Origin: Actinomycetota bacterium
GTDB lineage: Bacteria; Actinomycetota; Actinomycetes; Actinomycetales; Microbacteriaceae
Length of the DNA: 5,223 nt
Reading direction: 5' to 3'
NCBI GenBank assembly: GCA_009703635.1
Contig: WLFS01000041.1
Coordinates: forward strand, 1 to 5,223
Position numbers and translations under genes: made by a program
The notes under the pieces: model-generated
The model's input: only the letters and a program-made list of their open reading frames with translations
Told to the model about the DNA's origin: nothing
Databases searched by the model: none
Part shown: positions 1-5,223 of the stretch, piece by piece
Layout of the letters: every line of letters begins with the position of its first letter
Position numbering within the stretch: position 1 is the first letter of the stretch

Positions 1-148
1 CGAGACGGTTTGCGATAAATACACCGCGGGTTGGTATTCCGAGCAAGACTAAATTCTCAAGTCCCAGATTGGCCTCGACTAATTCATGAGATATGCGGGT
101 AATGGCCCGAGAGATGTCATCGGCGCTCAAGACGGTGCGTTTTGTCAA
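1..148 (-). CDS. pyrR: PyrR, bifunctional pyrimidine operon regulator / uracil phosphoribosyltransferase (partial, N-terminal 49 residues)
   Basis: Only the first 49 codons are in the window; the gene runs off the left edge. The visible protein starts [20 protein letters not shown] and contains SHELVE and [17 protein letters not shown], the characteristic PyrR beginning (family pattern: R-A-x-T-R-I-x-H-E followed by LVxxGIxTRGxxLAxRL). PyrR binds pyr mRNA when UMP/UTP is high and also has weak uracil phosphoribosyltransferase activity in the cytoplasm. The start is taken as the TTG at 148-146 because a near-perfect Shine-Dalgarno AAGGAGG lies 6 nt upstream. The in-frame GTG at 172-170 is rejected because it sits upstream of that ribosome site, inside the predicted PyrR-binding loop. 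The gene is 71 nt downstream of nusB, the second-longest spacer in the block, and that spacer carries a PyrR-binding RNA element (separate entry). The PRPP-binding motif would lie beyond the edge, so the family call rests on the N-terminus plus context. Confidence 0.9.
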   Translation of the reverse strand, partial: MTKRTVLSADDISRAITRISHELVEANLGLENLVLLGIPTRGVFIANRL

Positions 149-154
149 CGCCCA

Positions 155-161
155 CCTCCTT
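155..161 (-). promoter_or_regulatory. Strong Shine-Dalgarno of pyrR
   Basis: The mRNA reads AAGGAGG followed by 6 nt and then TTG. It is the only strong Shine-Dalgarno in the window and decides the TTG start of pyrR. Part of it (AAGGA, 161-157) is exactly complementary to UCCUU at 190-186, so its accessibility is probably controlled by the hairpin described in the PyrR element entry. Confidence 0.85.
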
Positions 162-190
162 CTCCGCCTCACAGGACGGTAGTTAAAGGA
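157..190 (-). promoter_or_regulatory. PyrR-binding RNA hairpin that sequesters the pyrR ribosome binding site
   Basis: Seen directly on the minus-strand RNA: an outer stem pairs UCCUU (190-186) with AAGGA (161-157). After an internal loop, CCG (179-177) pairs with CGG (166-164). U176 is unpaired, and CC (175-174) pairs with GG (168-167), closing the loop UGUGA (173-169). The segment UCCUGUGAGG matches the PyrR-binding loop core UCCNGNGAGG known from Bacillus pyr leaders. No U-tract or alternative terminator/antiterminator pair is visible, and the outer stem captures the Shine-Dalgarno itself. I therefore infer translational repression of pyrR, and of any downstream pyr genes, by PyrR bound to uridine nucleotide. 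PyrR-dependent translational repression is known in Mycobacterium smegmatis. The lower stem is short (5 bp), so ligand-bound PyrR would be expected to stabilise it. Confidence 0.8.
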
Positions 191-219
191 TGATTCTTGG
201 AAAGCTTAGCAGTATCCGG

Positions 220-639
220 CTATTTTGCCGTCTTGGTCCCTGAAATTGCCGCAAGTAATCCATTCACAAAAAGACCTGACTCTTCTGTGGAGTATTCCTT
301 GGCAAGCTCCACAGCCTCAGCAATAGCCACAGGGTCAGGGACCTCATCGTTGAATAGTACTTCCCAAACAGCAACCCTAAGGATGGCCCTATCTACAGCT
401 GGCATGCGATCAATTGACCACTTGTGCGAAAAAGAGGCAATTCGATCATCGATATCGGCGTGGGAGCTGATGATGCCTTCCACAATCTGGCGGGCGTAGC
501 CGACAATCTCCCCTTGGTTCTGTCTGTTCTCTTGTGTGCTAGCCGTGACATCAAGAAGCTCAATTGGATTTTGCTTGCGCATGTCAGCAGCGAAGATGGC
601 ATCTAGTGCCATCTTTCGGGATTTAGTTCTGGAACTCAC
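220..639 (-). CDS. nusB: NusB, transcription antitermination factor
   Basis: A 139-residue protein, the normal NusB length. NusB binds boxA RNA with NusE (ribosomal protein S10) and, together with the other Nus factors, prevents premature termination in rRNA operons; it acts on RNA polymerase in the cytoplasm. Visible motifs are the basic N-terminus SSRTKSRKMALDAIFAAD (the RxxARxxALxxLF-type boxA-binding helix), the central WSIDRMPAVDRAILRVAVWE (about 73-92) and the C-terminal AIAEAVELAKEYSTEESGLFVNGLLAAI, all NusB signatures. The start is GTG at 639-637, just 3 nt after the efp stop codon. No convincing Shine-Dalgarno precedes it, so translation probably depends on ribosomes finishing efp. 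It ends with TAG. The efp-nusB-pyrR order is usual in actinobacteria. I saw no missing residues or frame problems. Confidence 0.97.
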   Translation of the reverse strand: MSSRTKSRKMALDAIFAADMRKQNPIELLDVTASTQENRQNQGEIVGYARQIVEGIISSHADIDDRIASFSHKWSIDRMPAVDRAILRVAVWEVLFNDEVPDPVAIAEAVELAKEYSTEESGLFVNGLLAAISGTKTAK

Positions 640-642
640 AAG

Positions 643-1206
643 CTAGTCGGTGACGCGGCCGAGATACTCGCCGGTTCTAGTGTCGACTCGGACCTTAACG
701 TTTTGCTCAATAAACAATGGAACCTGAATTTGAAGACCGGTTTCAACCGTTGCTGGCTTGGTTCCGCCGCTTGATCGATCACCCTGGAGACCTGGCTCGG
801 TGTAAGTGATCTCTAGGACAACAGATGCTGGTAATTCAACATAGATTGGGTTTCCCTCATAAACGGCTACAACGGCTCCCTGGTTCTCCAATAGATAATC
901 CTTGGCATCGCCGACTACCTCTTCAGACAGAGTCATCTGCTCGTAGTTCTGGTTGTCCATGAAGACGAATCCGGAGCCATCGTTATAGAGGTAGTTCATT
1001 TCGCGCTTGTCTACGCTGGCGGTTTCTACTTTCACACCCGCGTTAAAGGTGCGCTCAACAACCTTGCCAGTAAGGACGTTCTTTAGCTTTGAACGGACAA
1101 AAGCTGGGCCTTTACCTGGCTTTACGTGCTGAAACTCGATTACAGTCCAAAGTTGTCCATCAATGTTGAGAACTAGTCCGTTTTTTAGATCGTTTGAGGT
1201 TGCCAT
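643..1206 (-). CDS. efp: Elongation factor P (PGKGP-loop type)
   Basis: A 187-residue protein, full length for EF-P. EF-P enters the ribosome between the P and E sites and relieves stalling at consecutive prolines. Three domains can be followed: the KOW-like N-terminal domain (about 1-63), then two OB domains, with the C-terminal signature [17 protein letters not shown] and [12 protein letters not shown] near the end. The functional loop tip is PGKGP (residues 30-34, DNA 1105-1119) with Lys32 at the apex. This palindromic loop is the actinobacterial subfamily thought to work with an unmodified lysine, so no EpmA/EpmB or rhamnosylation partner need be expected; that is family knowledge, not visible here. 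The start ATG at 1206-1204 gives the standard N-terminus [10 protein letters not shown]. The Shine-Dalgarno is weak. A 60-nt spacer separates the gene from aroQ upstream, and nusB follows after 3 nt. Confidence 0.98.
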   Translation of the reverse strand: MATSNDLKNGLVLNIDGQLWTVIEFQHVKPGKGPAFVRSKLKNVLTGKVVERTFNAGVKVETASVDKREMNYLYNDGSGFVFMDNQNYEQMTLSEEVVGDAKDYLLENQGAVVAVYEGNPIYVELPASVVLEITYTEPGLQGDRSSGGTKPATVETGLQIQVPLFIEQNVKVRVDTRTGEYLGRVTD

Positions 1207-1266
1207 AAGTCGTGCTTACTCTGATTTCTTTTGTCTCGTTTATTGGAATTACTTGATTCTAGCGTC
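1207..1266 (-). promoter_or_regulatory. aroQ-efp spacer, possible weak internal promoter for efp
   Basis: This 60-nt A-rich spacer contains TAGAAT (1261-1256), which resembles a sigma-70 -10 hexamer and lies about 50 nt ahead of the efp ATG. No good -35 hexamer is found at 16-18 bp spacing inside the end of aroQ, and there is no extended -10 TG. No hairpin followed by a U-tract is seen, so it is not a terminator. The spacer could simply be read-through sequence; the promoter is a weak guess. Confidence 0.2.
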
Positions 1267-1701
1267 TTAGCCTGCAAGCTGACGAAGGGCAAGCTTGTAA
1301 GAGTCAAACCCAAAGCCAGCAATCACGCCGGTTGCTGAAGCGGAGATGACACTCTTGTGACGGAATTCCTCTCTGGCGTGTGGGTTTGAGATATGCACTT
1401 CAATTAGTTTTGCGCCGGTGGCGGTATGAGCCTTGCAGGCATCAGCCAATGCGTATGAGTAATGAGTGAAAGCAGCTGGGTTGATAACAATGTCATGCTT
1501 GGCATCGGTAGCTTTATGAACGGCCGCGATAAGTGCGGATTCTGAATCGCTCTGCAAAAACTGCAGGGACATAGATAGCATCTCAGCTAGCTTAGAAAGT
1601 TCCTTGGTCAGAGAATCCAAATTCATCTCACCGTAGATTTCAGGCTCTCTGGAGCCAAGCCTTTGCAGGTTTGGGCCGTTTAGGACAACTACGCTTTTCA
1701 T
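1267..1701 (-). CDS. aroQ: 3-dehydroquinate dehydratase, type II (AroQ)
   Basis: A 144-residue protein matching the small dodecameric type II dehydroquinases (about 145 residues). It performs the trans-dehydration of 3-dehydroquinate to 3-dehydroshikimate, step 3 of the shikimate pathway, in the cytoplasm. Motifs seen: NGPNLQRLG (8-16); the active-site lid SREPEIYG with Arg18 and catalytic Tyr23; INPAAFTHYS with Asn74 and His80; and IEVHISNPHAREEFRH with catalytic His103 and Arg114. The segment QSDSES (50-55) replaces the QSNHEG common in proteobacterial enzymes but resembles the mycobacterial form, so it is lineage-typical. The stretch between His80 and His103 is about three residues longer than I recall for the Mycobacterium enzyme. 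The ATG lies 9 nt after the aroB stop, with only a weak AGAGAA ahead of it, implying coupling to aroB. It ends with TAA. Confidence 0.97.
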   Translation of the reverse strand: MKSVVVLNGPNLQRLGSREPEIYGEMNLDSLTKELSKLAEMLSMSLQFLQSDSESALIAAVHKATDAKHDIVINPAAFTHYSYALADACKAHTATGAKLIEVHISNPHAREEFRHKSVISASATGVIAGFGFDSYKLALRQLAG

Positions 1702-1710
1702 TTCTCTAGC

Positions 1711-2787
1711 CTACTGAGCTATCTCTTGAAAAGCAGCGAAGAGAATTTCCTCGGTTGGAGCATGCATGATTGTTGGCTTAGCAATCTCGTCGAGAACGAC
1801 AAAGCGTAGGTTTCCACCCCGAGATTTCTTGTCAATTTGCATGTTTGCAAGCAGCTGAGGCCACTTCTCTGCTGGGTAGCTAACCGGAAGCCCCAGTTTT
1901 ACTAAAAGGTCTCTATGGCGCGCGACCGCTTCGATAGAAAGCCTCCCATTCAGGTGAGCAAGTTCTGCAACAAACACCATTCCGATTGAAATTGCTGCCC
2001 CATGCCTCCACTTATAACGCTCAGCTAGCTCGATAGCGTGCCCTAACGTGTGGCCGTAGTTCAAGATCTCCCGTAAACCGGATTCCTTAAAATCAACCGC
2101 CACTACGTCGGCCTTGACCTGAATACTGCGCCGCACAAGTTCCTCAAACGCTCCAGTGGATGGGTCAACGGCCTGTTCAAAGTCCGACTCAATAAGGTTC
2201 AGAATTTCTGGATCGCTTATGAATCCACACTTAACAACTTCGGCAAAGCCTGCCAGTAATTCATTCTTTGGCAACGTGTTCAATGTTTCTAAATCAACAA
2301 TCACGGCAGTCGGGGAATGAAAAACTCCAACTAGGTTCTTACCCTCAGTGGTATTGACACCGGTCTTTCCGCCAACTGCCGCATCAACCATTGCCAGCAG
2401 GGTCGTTGGTATTTGGACGATACCTACTCCCCGCAGCCAAGTTGCTGCAACAAACCCTGCCAAATCGGTTATGGTTCCGCCACCGAAACCAATAACCATG
2501 TCAGTTCTGGAAAACTCGGATTTTCCTACGATGCCCCAGCAAAATGCTGCGACTTCGATGCGTTTAGCCTCTTCATTGTCCGGGACTCCCGCCAACAACA
2601 CCTCAAAGCCTGCAGCTATCAAGAAATCTCTCAGTTCTTCTGCGCTTACGGCAAGTCCAACCGGATGCACAACAAGTACCTTCTTTGCTCCTTTTAGGTG
2701 CTCTGGTACTTGATCCAAAAGTGAGCGACCAATGACAACCGGGTAAGGTTTCTCGGCTCCGACAACAATTCTCGATATTTCAGGCAC
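1711..2787 (-). CDS. aroB: 3-dehydroquinate synthase (AroB)
   Basis: A 358-residue protein, usual length for bacterial AroB. It converts DAHP to 3-dehydroquinate using NAD+ and a divalent metal, step 2 of the shikimate pathway. Seen in the sequence: the NAD-binding GFGGGTITDLAGF (100-112, Asp108); the substrate region IPTTLLAMVDAAVGGKTGVN (126-145); GFAEVVKCG with metal ligand Glu183; LREILNYGHTLGHAIE with metal ligand His246; and RHGAAISIGM with metal ligand His262. The start is GTG at 2787-2785, giving MPEISRIVVG. An in-frame TGA at 2796-2794 rules out any longer form, and the first 8 nt overlap the 3' end of aroK. The catalytic residues needed for activity all appear present. The gene ends with TAG. 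Coupling to aroK translation is inferred from the overlap. Confidence 0.98.
   Translation of the reverse strand: MPEISRIVVGAEKPYPVVIGRSLLDQVPEHLKGAKKVLVVHPVGLAVSAEELRDFLIAAGFEVLLAGVPDNEEAKRIEVAAFCWGIVGKSEFSRTDMVIGFGGGTITDLAGFVAATWLRGVGIVQIPTTLLAMVDAAVGGKTGVNTTEGKNLVGVFHSPTAVIVDLETLNTLPKNELLAGFAEVVKCGFISDPEILNLIESDFEQAVDPSTGAFEELVRRSIQVKADVVAVDFKESGLREILNYGHTLGHAIELAERYKWRHGAAISIGMVFVAELAHLNGRLSIEAVARHRDLLVKLGLPVSYPAEKWPQLLANMQIDKKSRGGNLRFVVLDEIAKPTIMHAPTEEILFAAFQEIAQ
2780..2787 (-). other. aroK/aroB 8-nt gene overlap
   Basis: The GTG of aroB (2787-2785) begins inside the last codons of aroK, whose TGA stop is at 2782-2780. The in-frame TGA at 2796-2794 leaves this GTG as the earliest possible start, and the next conserved AroB residues begin immediately after it, so the overlap is real rather than a start-calling artefact. 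Confidence 0.85.
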
Positions 2788-3277
2788 GAGCTTTCACCAA
2801 CTCAACAATTTCTGACACCACTGTATTCAAGGACTTTGAACTGGTTTCGATCTCTACAGAAGCAACTTGTTCGTAAAGCGGTTTGCGCTCTTGATAGATA
2901 CGTTTCCAATCAGCAACTCCGTTTTTGAGCAACGGGCGTCGCCCGGCCAAAAGTCGCGATGCCATGTGTCGCCCATTAGTCGAAAGGTAAATCACGAAAG
3001 AATCCCTGAGTGCTAAACGGTTGTTCTCTTGAGTCACCACTCCACCTCCGGTAGCCACAACAGATCCAGTTGATAGAGCTGCCAGCAGAAATTCGTGCTC
3101 AAGGGCTCGAAAGTGCTGTTCACCTGATTTTTCAAAGATCTTGGCAATTGAACCGTGCTGTTTCACTATCTCTTTGTCAGTATCGACGAACGAGAGTCCA
3201 AGCTGCTTAGCGAGCTTTTTTCCAATTGTGGTTTTCCCAACACCCATGGGACCTACCAATACCACCGGGGTATTCAT
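2780..3277 (-). CDS. aroK: Shikimate kinase (AroK)
   Basis: A 165-residue monofunctional shikimate kinase of normal length. It phosphorylates shikimate at the 3-hydroxyl with ATP, step 5 of the pathway, in the cytoplasm. Seen: the Walker A loop GPMGVGKTT (9-17, Lys15); the shikimate-binding VDTDKEI with Asp34; GEQHFRALE with Arg57 and Glu60; the glycine triplet ATGGGVV (77-79); the lid AGRRPLL with Arg114; and YQERKPLYEQVA with Arg131 near the adenine/substrate site. These positions match the mycobacterial enzyme closely. The start ATG (3277-3275) shares one base with the aroC stop in a TGATG junction. The 3' end overlaps aroB by 8 nt. The product of AroE in the same operon is its substrate. 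The enzyme feeding AroC (EPSP synthase, aroA) is not in this window. Confidence 0.97.
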   Translation of the reverse strand: MNTPVVLVGPMGVGKTTIGKKLAKQLGLSFVDTDKEIVKQHGSIAKIFEKSGEQHFRALEHEFLLAALSTGSVVATGGGVVTQENNRLALRDSFVIYLSTNGRHMASRLLAGRRPLLKNGVADWKRIYQERKPLYEQVASVEIETSSKSLNTVVSEIVELVKARA

Positions 3278-3279
3278 CA
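3275..3279 (-). other. aroC/aroK stop-start overlap (TGATG)
   Basis: The TGA stop of aroC (3279-3277) shares its last base with the ATG of aroK (3277-3275). This arrangement typically supports termination-reinitiation, so AroK output is probably tied to AroC translation. No independent strong ribosome site is seen upstream of aroK. Confidence 0.9.
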
Positions 3280-4470
3280 GCTCTCAAATGACTTAAGAGC
3301 AGCAGGGATGCTATCCAAGAAAGACTGCATGTTGCGCTTAGTCTCAGCAACTGAGTCTCCCCCGAACTTTTCAAGAACTGCATTCGCAATAACCAAGGAC
3401 ACCATGGCCTCGGCAACAATTCCAGCAGCAGGCACTGCACAAACATCTGATCTTTGGTGATGAGCCTTGGTTGCTTCTCCAGTTGAAACATCTATGGTTG
3501 CAAGAGCTTTAGGCACCGTAGAGATTGGTTTCATCCCGGTTCGAACGCGAAGTATTTCTCCGGTAGACATTCCACCTTCGATTCCACCTGCACGACCAGA
3601 TGTGCGATGCACAATTCCTGAAGCATCCTTTTCGATTTCGTCGTGCGCTAAAGAACCACGTCGACGGGTGGTTTCGAAACCATCCCCAACTTCAACGCCC
3701 TTGATTGCTTGGATGCCCATAAGTGCACCTGCCAGTTGCGAGTCCAGTCTTCTGTCCCAGTGAACATAGGAACCAATTCCCGGAGGCAGCCCGTAGACCA
3801 AAGTCTCAACTACTCCCCCAAGAGTGTCGCCGGCTTTATGACAATCCTCGATCTCGGCGACCATGGCAGCAGAGACCTTACTGGAAAAGCAACGAACAGG
3901 ATCCTCGTCCAAAGCGTTAACGTCACTTGGTTTGGGCAGCGAAAGCTCAGTATTTGAAATCGGACCGATAGCAACAGTGTGGGTGACTAACTCGATACCA
4001 AGTGATTTCAAGAATCTAGCCGCTACTTCACCTAGAGCAACACGGGCCGCAGTTTCTCGCGCACTTGCTCTTTCAAGAACTGGACGGGCGTCCAAGAATC
4101 CATACTTTTGCATACCTGTGAAATCCGCATGCCCAGGACGTGGCCTGGTTAGCGCTTCGGCCCTGGCGCCTTCAAGTTCCGATGGGTCAACAGGATCGGA
4201 AGACATGATCTTCTCCCATTTCGGCCACTCAGTGTTTTGGATCGTGATGGCTATGGGACCGCCCTGAGTTAGTCCGTGACGGACTCCACCGCTCAGGCTT
4301 ACCTCGTCGAGTTCAAATTTCATTCGCGCGCCACGACCAAAACCTAGTCGCCTTCTAGCAAGCGCATTCTGGACGTCCTCGGTTGTCACCGGAACACCGG
4401 CAGGTAATCCTTCTAAAATCGCGACAAGTTCAGGTCCATGGGACTCTCCAGCGGTTAACCAGCGCAACAT
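3277..4470 (-). CDS. aroC: Chorismate synthase (AroC)
   Basis: A 397-residue protein, typical for actinobacterial chorismate synthase (about 400). It eliminates phosphate from EPSP to make chorismate, the last shikimate-pathway step, and needs reduced FMN. Seen: the N-terminal [14 protein letters not shown] with catalytic His11; RRRLGFGRG (39-47); RPRPGHADF (109-117) with the second catalytic histidine, His114; [17 protein letters not shown] (134-150); [11 protein letters not shown] (295-305); and [12 protein letters not shown] (339-350) with Asp342. The ATG start gives the standard short lead before GESHG. The spacer from aroE is 35 nt and contains only a 4-bp hairpin (TGGC/GCCA) without a U-tract, so there is no terminator; the Shine-Dalgarno is weak. 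The stop TGA overlaps the aroK start. FMN reductase activity must come from elsewhere, since the protein is monofunctional in length. Confidence 0.98.
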   Translation of the reverse strand: MLRWLTAGESHGPELVAILEGLPAGVPVTTEDVQNALARRRLGFGRGARMKFELDEVSLSGGVRHGLTQGGPIAITIQNTEWPKWEKIMSSDPVDPSELEGARAEALTRPRPGHADFTGMQKYGFLDARPVLERASARETAARVALGEVAARFLKSLGIELVTHTVAIGPISNTELSLPKPSDVNALDEDPVRCFSSKVSAAMVAEIEDCHKAGDTLGGVVETLVYGLPPGIGSYVHWDRRLDSQLAGALMGIQAIKGVEVGDGFETTRRRGSLAHDEIEKDASGIVHRTSGRAGGIEGGMSTGEILRVRTGMKPISTVPKALATIDVSTGEATKAHHQRSDVCAVPAAGIVAEAMVSLVIANAVLEKFGGDSVAETKRNMQSFLDSIPAALKSFES

Positions 4471-4505
4471 AACTCAATTCTGGCATAGACCGCCAATGAC
4501 TGCGC

Positions 4506-5223
4506 TTATTTGTGAGAAACGGCTTCCTTCATTACTGAATAAAGAGCACTTCTATCAATTTCGCTTGTGGTACCCGTGGCTGAGACAAAGAGCTCGACTT
4601 GCTCGATTGCCTGCCAGATGAGCATTTCTATGCCGGAGATAACCTTTGAGAAATCCCAAGCCAAGGCAGGTTTCGACGGCCACGGATTGTACGCAACATC
4701 AAAAAGTGTGCCTGACTTTGGTTTATCAGATTGCCTAAGATCTTCCCAAAGTTCAGCAAAGGATCCTGCCGGCACCAAAGACATCACTAAATCTGAGGAC
4801 AAAATGCTCTCGACTGTTGCCGGCTGAATTGACGAGCTAAGTTTTAGCGTTTCGGCAAACGCTCTAAGTTCAACTACGGCTTCCTGGTTGCGACTAACTA
4901 GCTGTACTTCAGTCTTAGGAAAAAGCTTCGCGAGAGCAACCAAACCTGATCGAGCGGTGGCGCCAGAGCCGATAACCAGAGTGCTTCTTGGCTCAGAGAC
5001 ATCGGAAATGGCTTGAGAGATGCCGTAGACGTCAGTGTTAAACCCGCGCCATCCACTAGCAGATCTGACCAGAGTATTTGAAACCCCAGTAGTTAGTGAA
5101 TCTCGATCGTGACTAGCGGCAAAAGCGAATGCCTCATTCTTTAGTGGCATAGTCACGGATACACCGCTTAGATCGGATGAACTTAGAAAGTTTCCTAGTC
5201 CCCCGGCAGGAACTTCATTTTTC
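4506..5223 (-). CDS. aroE: Shikimate dehydrogenase, NADP-dependent (AroE), partial, N-terminus missing
   Basis: The open frame continues to the right edge without a stop. 238 complete codons are visible and about 30-40 N-terminal residues are missing. The GTG at 5156-5154 is not the true start, because the 22 codons upstream are coding and lead directly into the substrate motif. AroE reduces 3-dehydroshikimate to shikimate (step 4). Counting from the first complete visible codon, I see: SVTMPLK (22-28, catalytic Lys28); GVSNTLV (46-52, Asn49); GFNTDVYG (60-67, Asn62 and catalytic Asp64); the Rossmann glycine loop VIGSGATARSG (83-93); the NADP-selective SRN (110-112); then DVAYNPWPSKPAL and GIEMLIWQAIEQVELF near the C-terminus. 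SVTMP instead of NVTxP also occurs in mycobacterial AroE, as I recall, so it is not a defect. The gene ends with TAA, 35 nt before aroC. Confidence 0.96.
   Translation of the reverse strand, partial: KNEVPAGGLGNFLSSSDLSGVSVTMPLKNEAFAFAASHDRDSLTTGVSNTLVRSASGWRGFNTDVYGISQAISDVSEPRSTLVIGSGATARSGLVALAKLFPKTEVQLVSRNQEAVVELRAFAETLKLSSSIQPATVESILSSDLVMSLVPAGSFAELWEDLRQSDKPKSGTLFDVAYNPWPSKPALAWDFSKVISGIEMLIWQAIEQVELFVSATGTTSEIDRSALYSVMKEAVSHK

Noticed and set aside
180..250. Independent promoter for pyrR (GATACT-like hexamer just after the nusB stop)
   Set aside because: No acceptable -35 hexamer lies at 16-18 bp upstream within the end of nusB, so a promoter is not supported beyond a chance match.
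197..499. 100-codon plus-strand open frame opposite nusB
   Set aside because: It is antisense to the conserved NusB C-terminal region, shows no recognisable motif, and starts inside the pyrR leader region.
1530..1560. AroQ segment QSDSES in place of QSNHEG as a possible active-site change
   Set aside because: Mycobacterial type II dehydroquinases carry the same QSDSE form, so this is a lineage-typical variant.
2348..2713. 121-codon plus-strand open frame opposite aroB
   Set aside because: It is antisense to the conserved NAD- and substrate-binding region of aroB. Its composition (Pro/Thr/Ser-rich) is what the reverse frame of such a sequence produces, and no Shine-Dalgarno or family motif is visible.
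3863..4267. 134-codon plus-strand open frame opposite aroC
   Set aside because: It lies wholly antisense to aroC, which has every conserved chorismate synthase motif. The translated product is low-complexity and Ser/Ala-rich with no recognisable domain or ribosome site.
4471..4505. Small hairpin TGGC/GCCA in the aroE-aroC spacer as a terminator or regulatory element
   Set aside because: The stem is only 4 bp and is not followed by a U-tract; such a short inverted repeat is expected by chance.
4506..5156. Treating aroE as a complete 216-residue protein starting at GTG 5156
   Set aside because: The reading frame continues upstream without a stop to the window edge, and the residues there lead into the SVTMPLK motif. 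The gene is truncated by the window, not shortened in the genome.

Overview
The window (5,223 bp, roughly half G+C by eye) is a single, tightly packed block of eight minus-strand genes. Reading in the direction of transcription, from right to left in window coordinates, the order is aroE (5' end cut off by the right edge), aroC, aroK, aroB, aroQ, efp, nusB, pyrR (3' end cut off by the left edge). Every gene is recognisable from family motifs. No gene of unknown function, mobile element, CRISPR array, tRNA or rRNA was seen, and no gene-free stretch exceeds 75 bases.

The order aroE-aroC-aroK-aroB-aroQ-efp-nusB-pyrR is the usual actinobacterial arrangement. Details of the proteins agree: AroQ has a QSDSE segment like the mycobacterial enzyme, EF-P has the PGKGP loop, and AroE has SVTMP in place of NVTxP. 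The moderate G+C content, well below that of typical soil actinobacteria, suggests a freshwater or streamlined actinobacterium, for example a Luna-type member of the Microbacteriaceae or a similar lineage. That placement is inference.

Region by region: 4506-5223 and 1267-4470 encode five of the seven shikimate-pathway enzymes. These are shikimate dehydrogenase, chorismate synthase, shikimate kinase, 3-dehydroquinate synthase and type II dehydroquinase. Together they cover the steps from DAHP to shikimate 3-phosphate plus the final step to chorismate. DAHP synthase and EPSP synthase (aroA) must lie elsewhere. The aroC/aroK and aroK/aroB junctions overlap (1 and 8 nt), and the aroB/aroQ gap is 9 nt, which points to one transcript with coupled translation. 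Next come efp (translation factor EF-P), nusB (antitermination and rRNA transcription) and pyrR (pyrimidine regulator).

The most informative non-coding feature is the 71-nt nusB-pyrR spacer. Its RNA carries a close match to the PyrR-binding hairpin core (UCCNGNGAGG). An outer stem pairs UCCUU with the AAGGA of the pyrR Shine-Dalgarno sequence. This looks like an autoregulatory, translation-blocking PyrR element, of the kind known in mycobacteria, rather than a Bacillus-type attenuator. I found no previously undescribed system: this is mostly ordinary housekeeping DNA with one well-supported cis-regulatory RNA.
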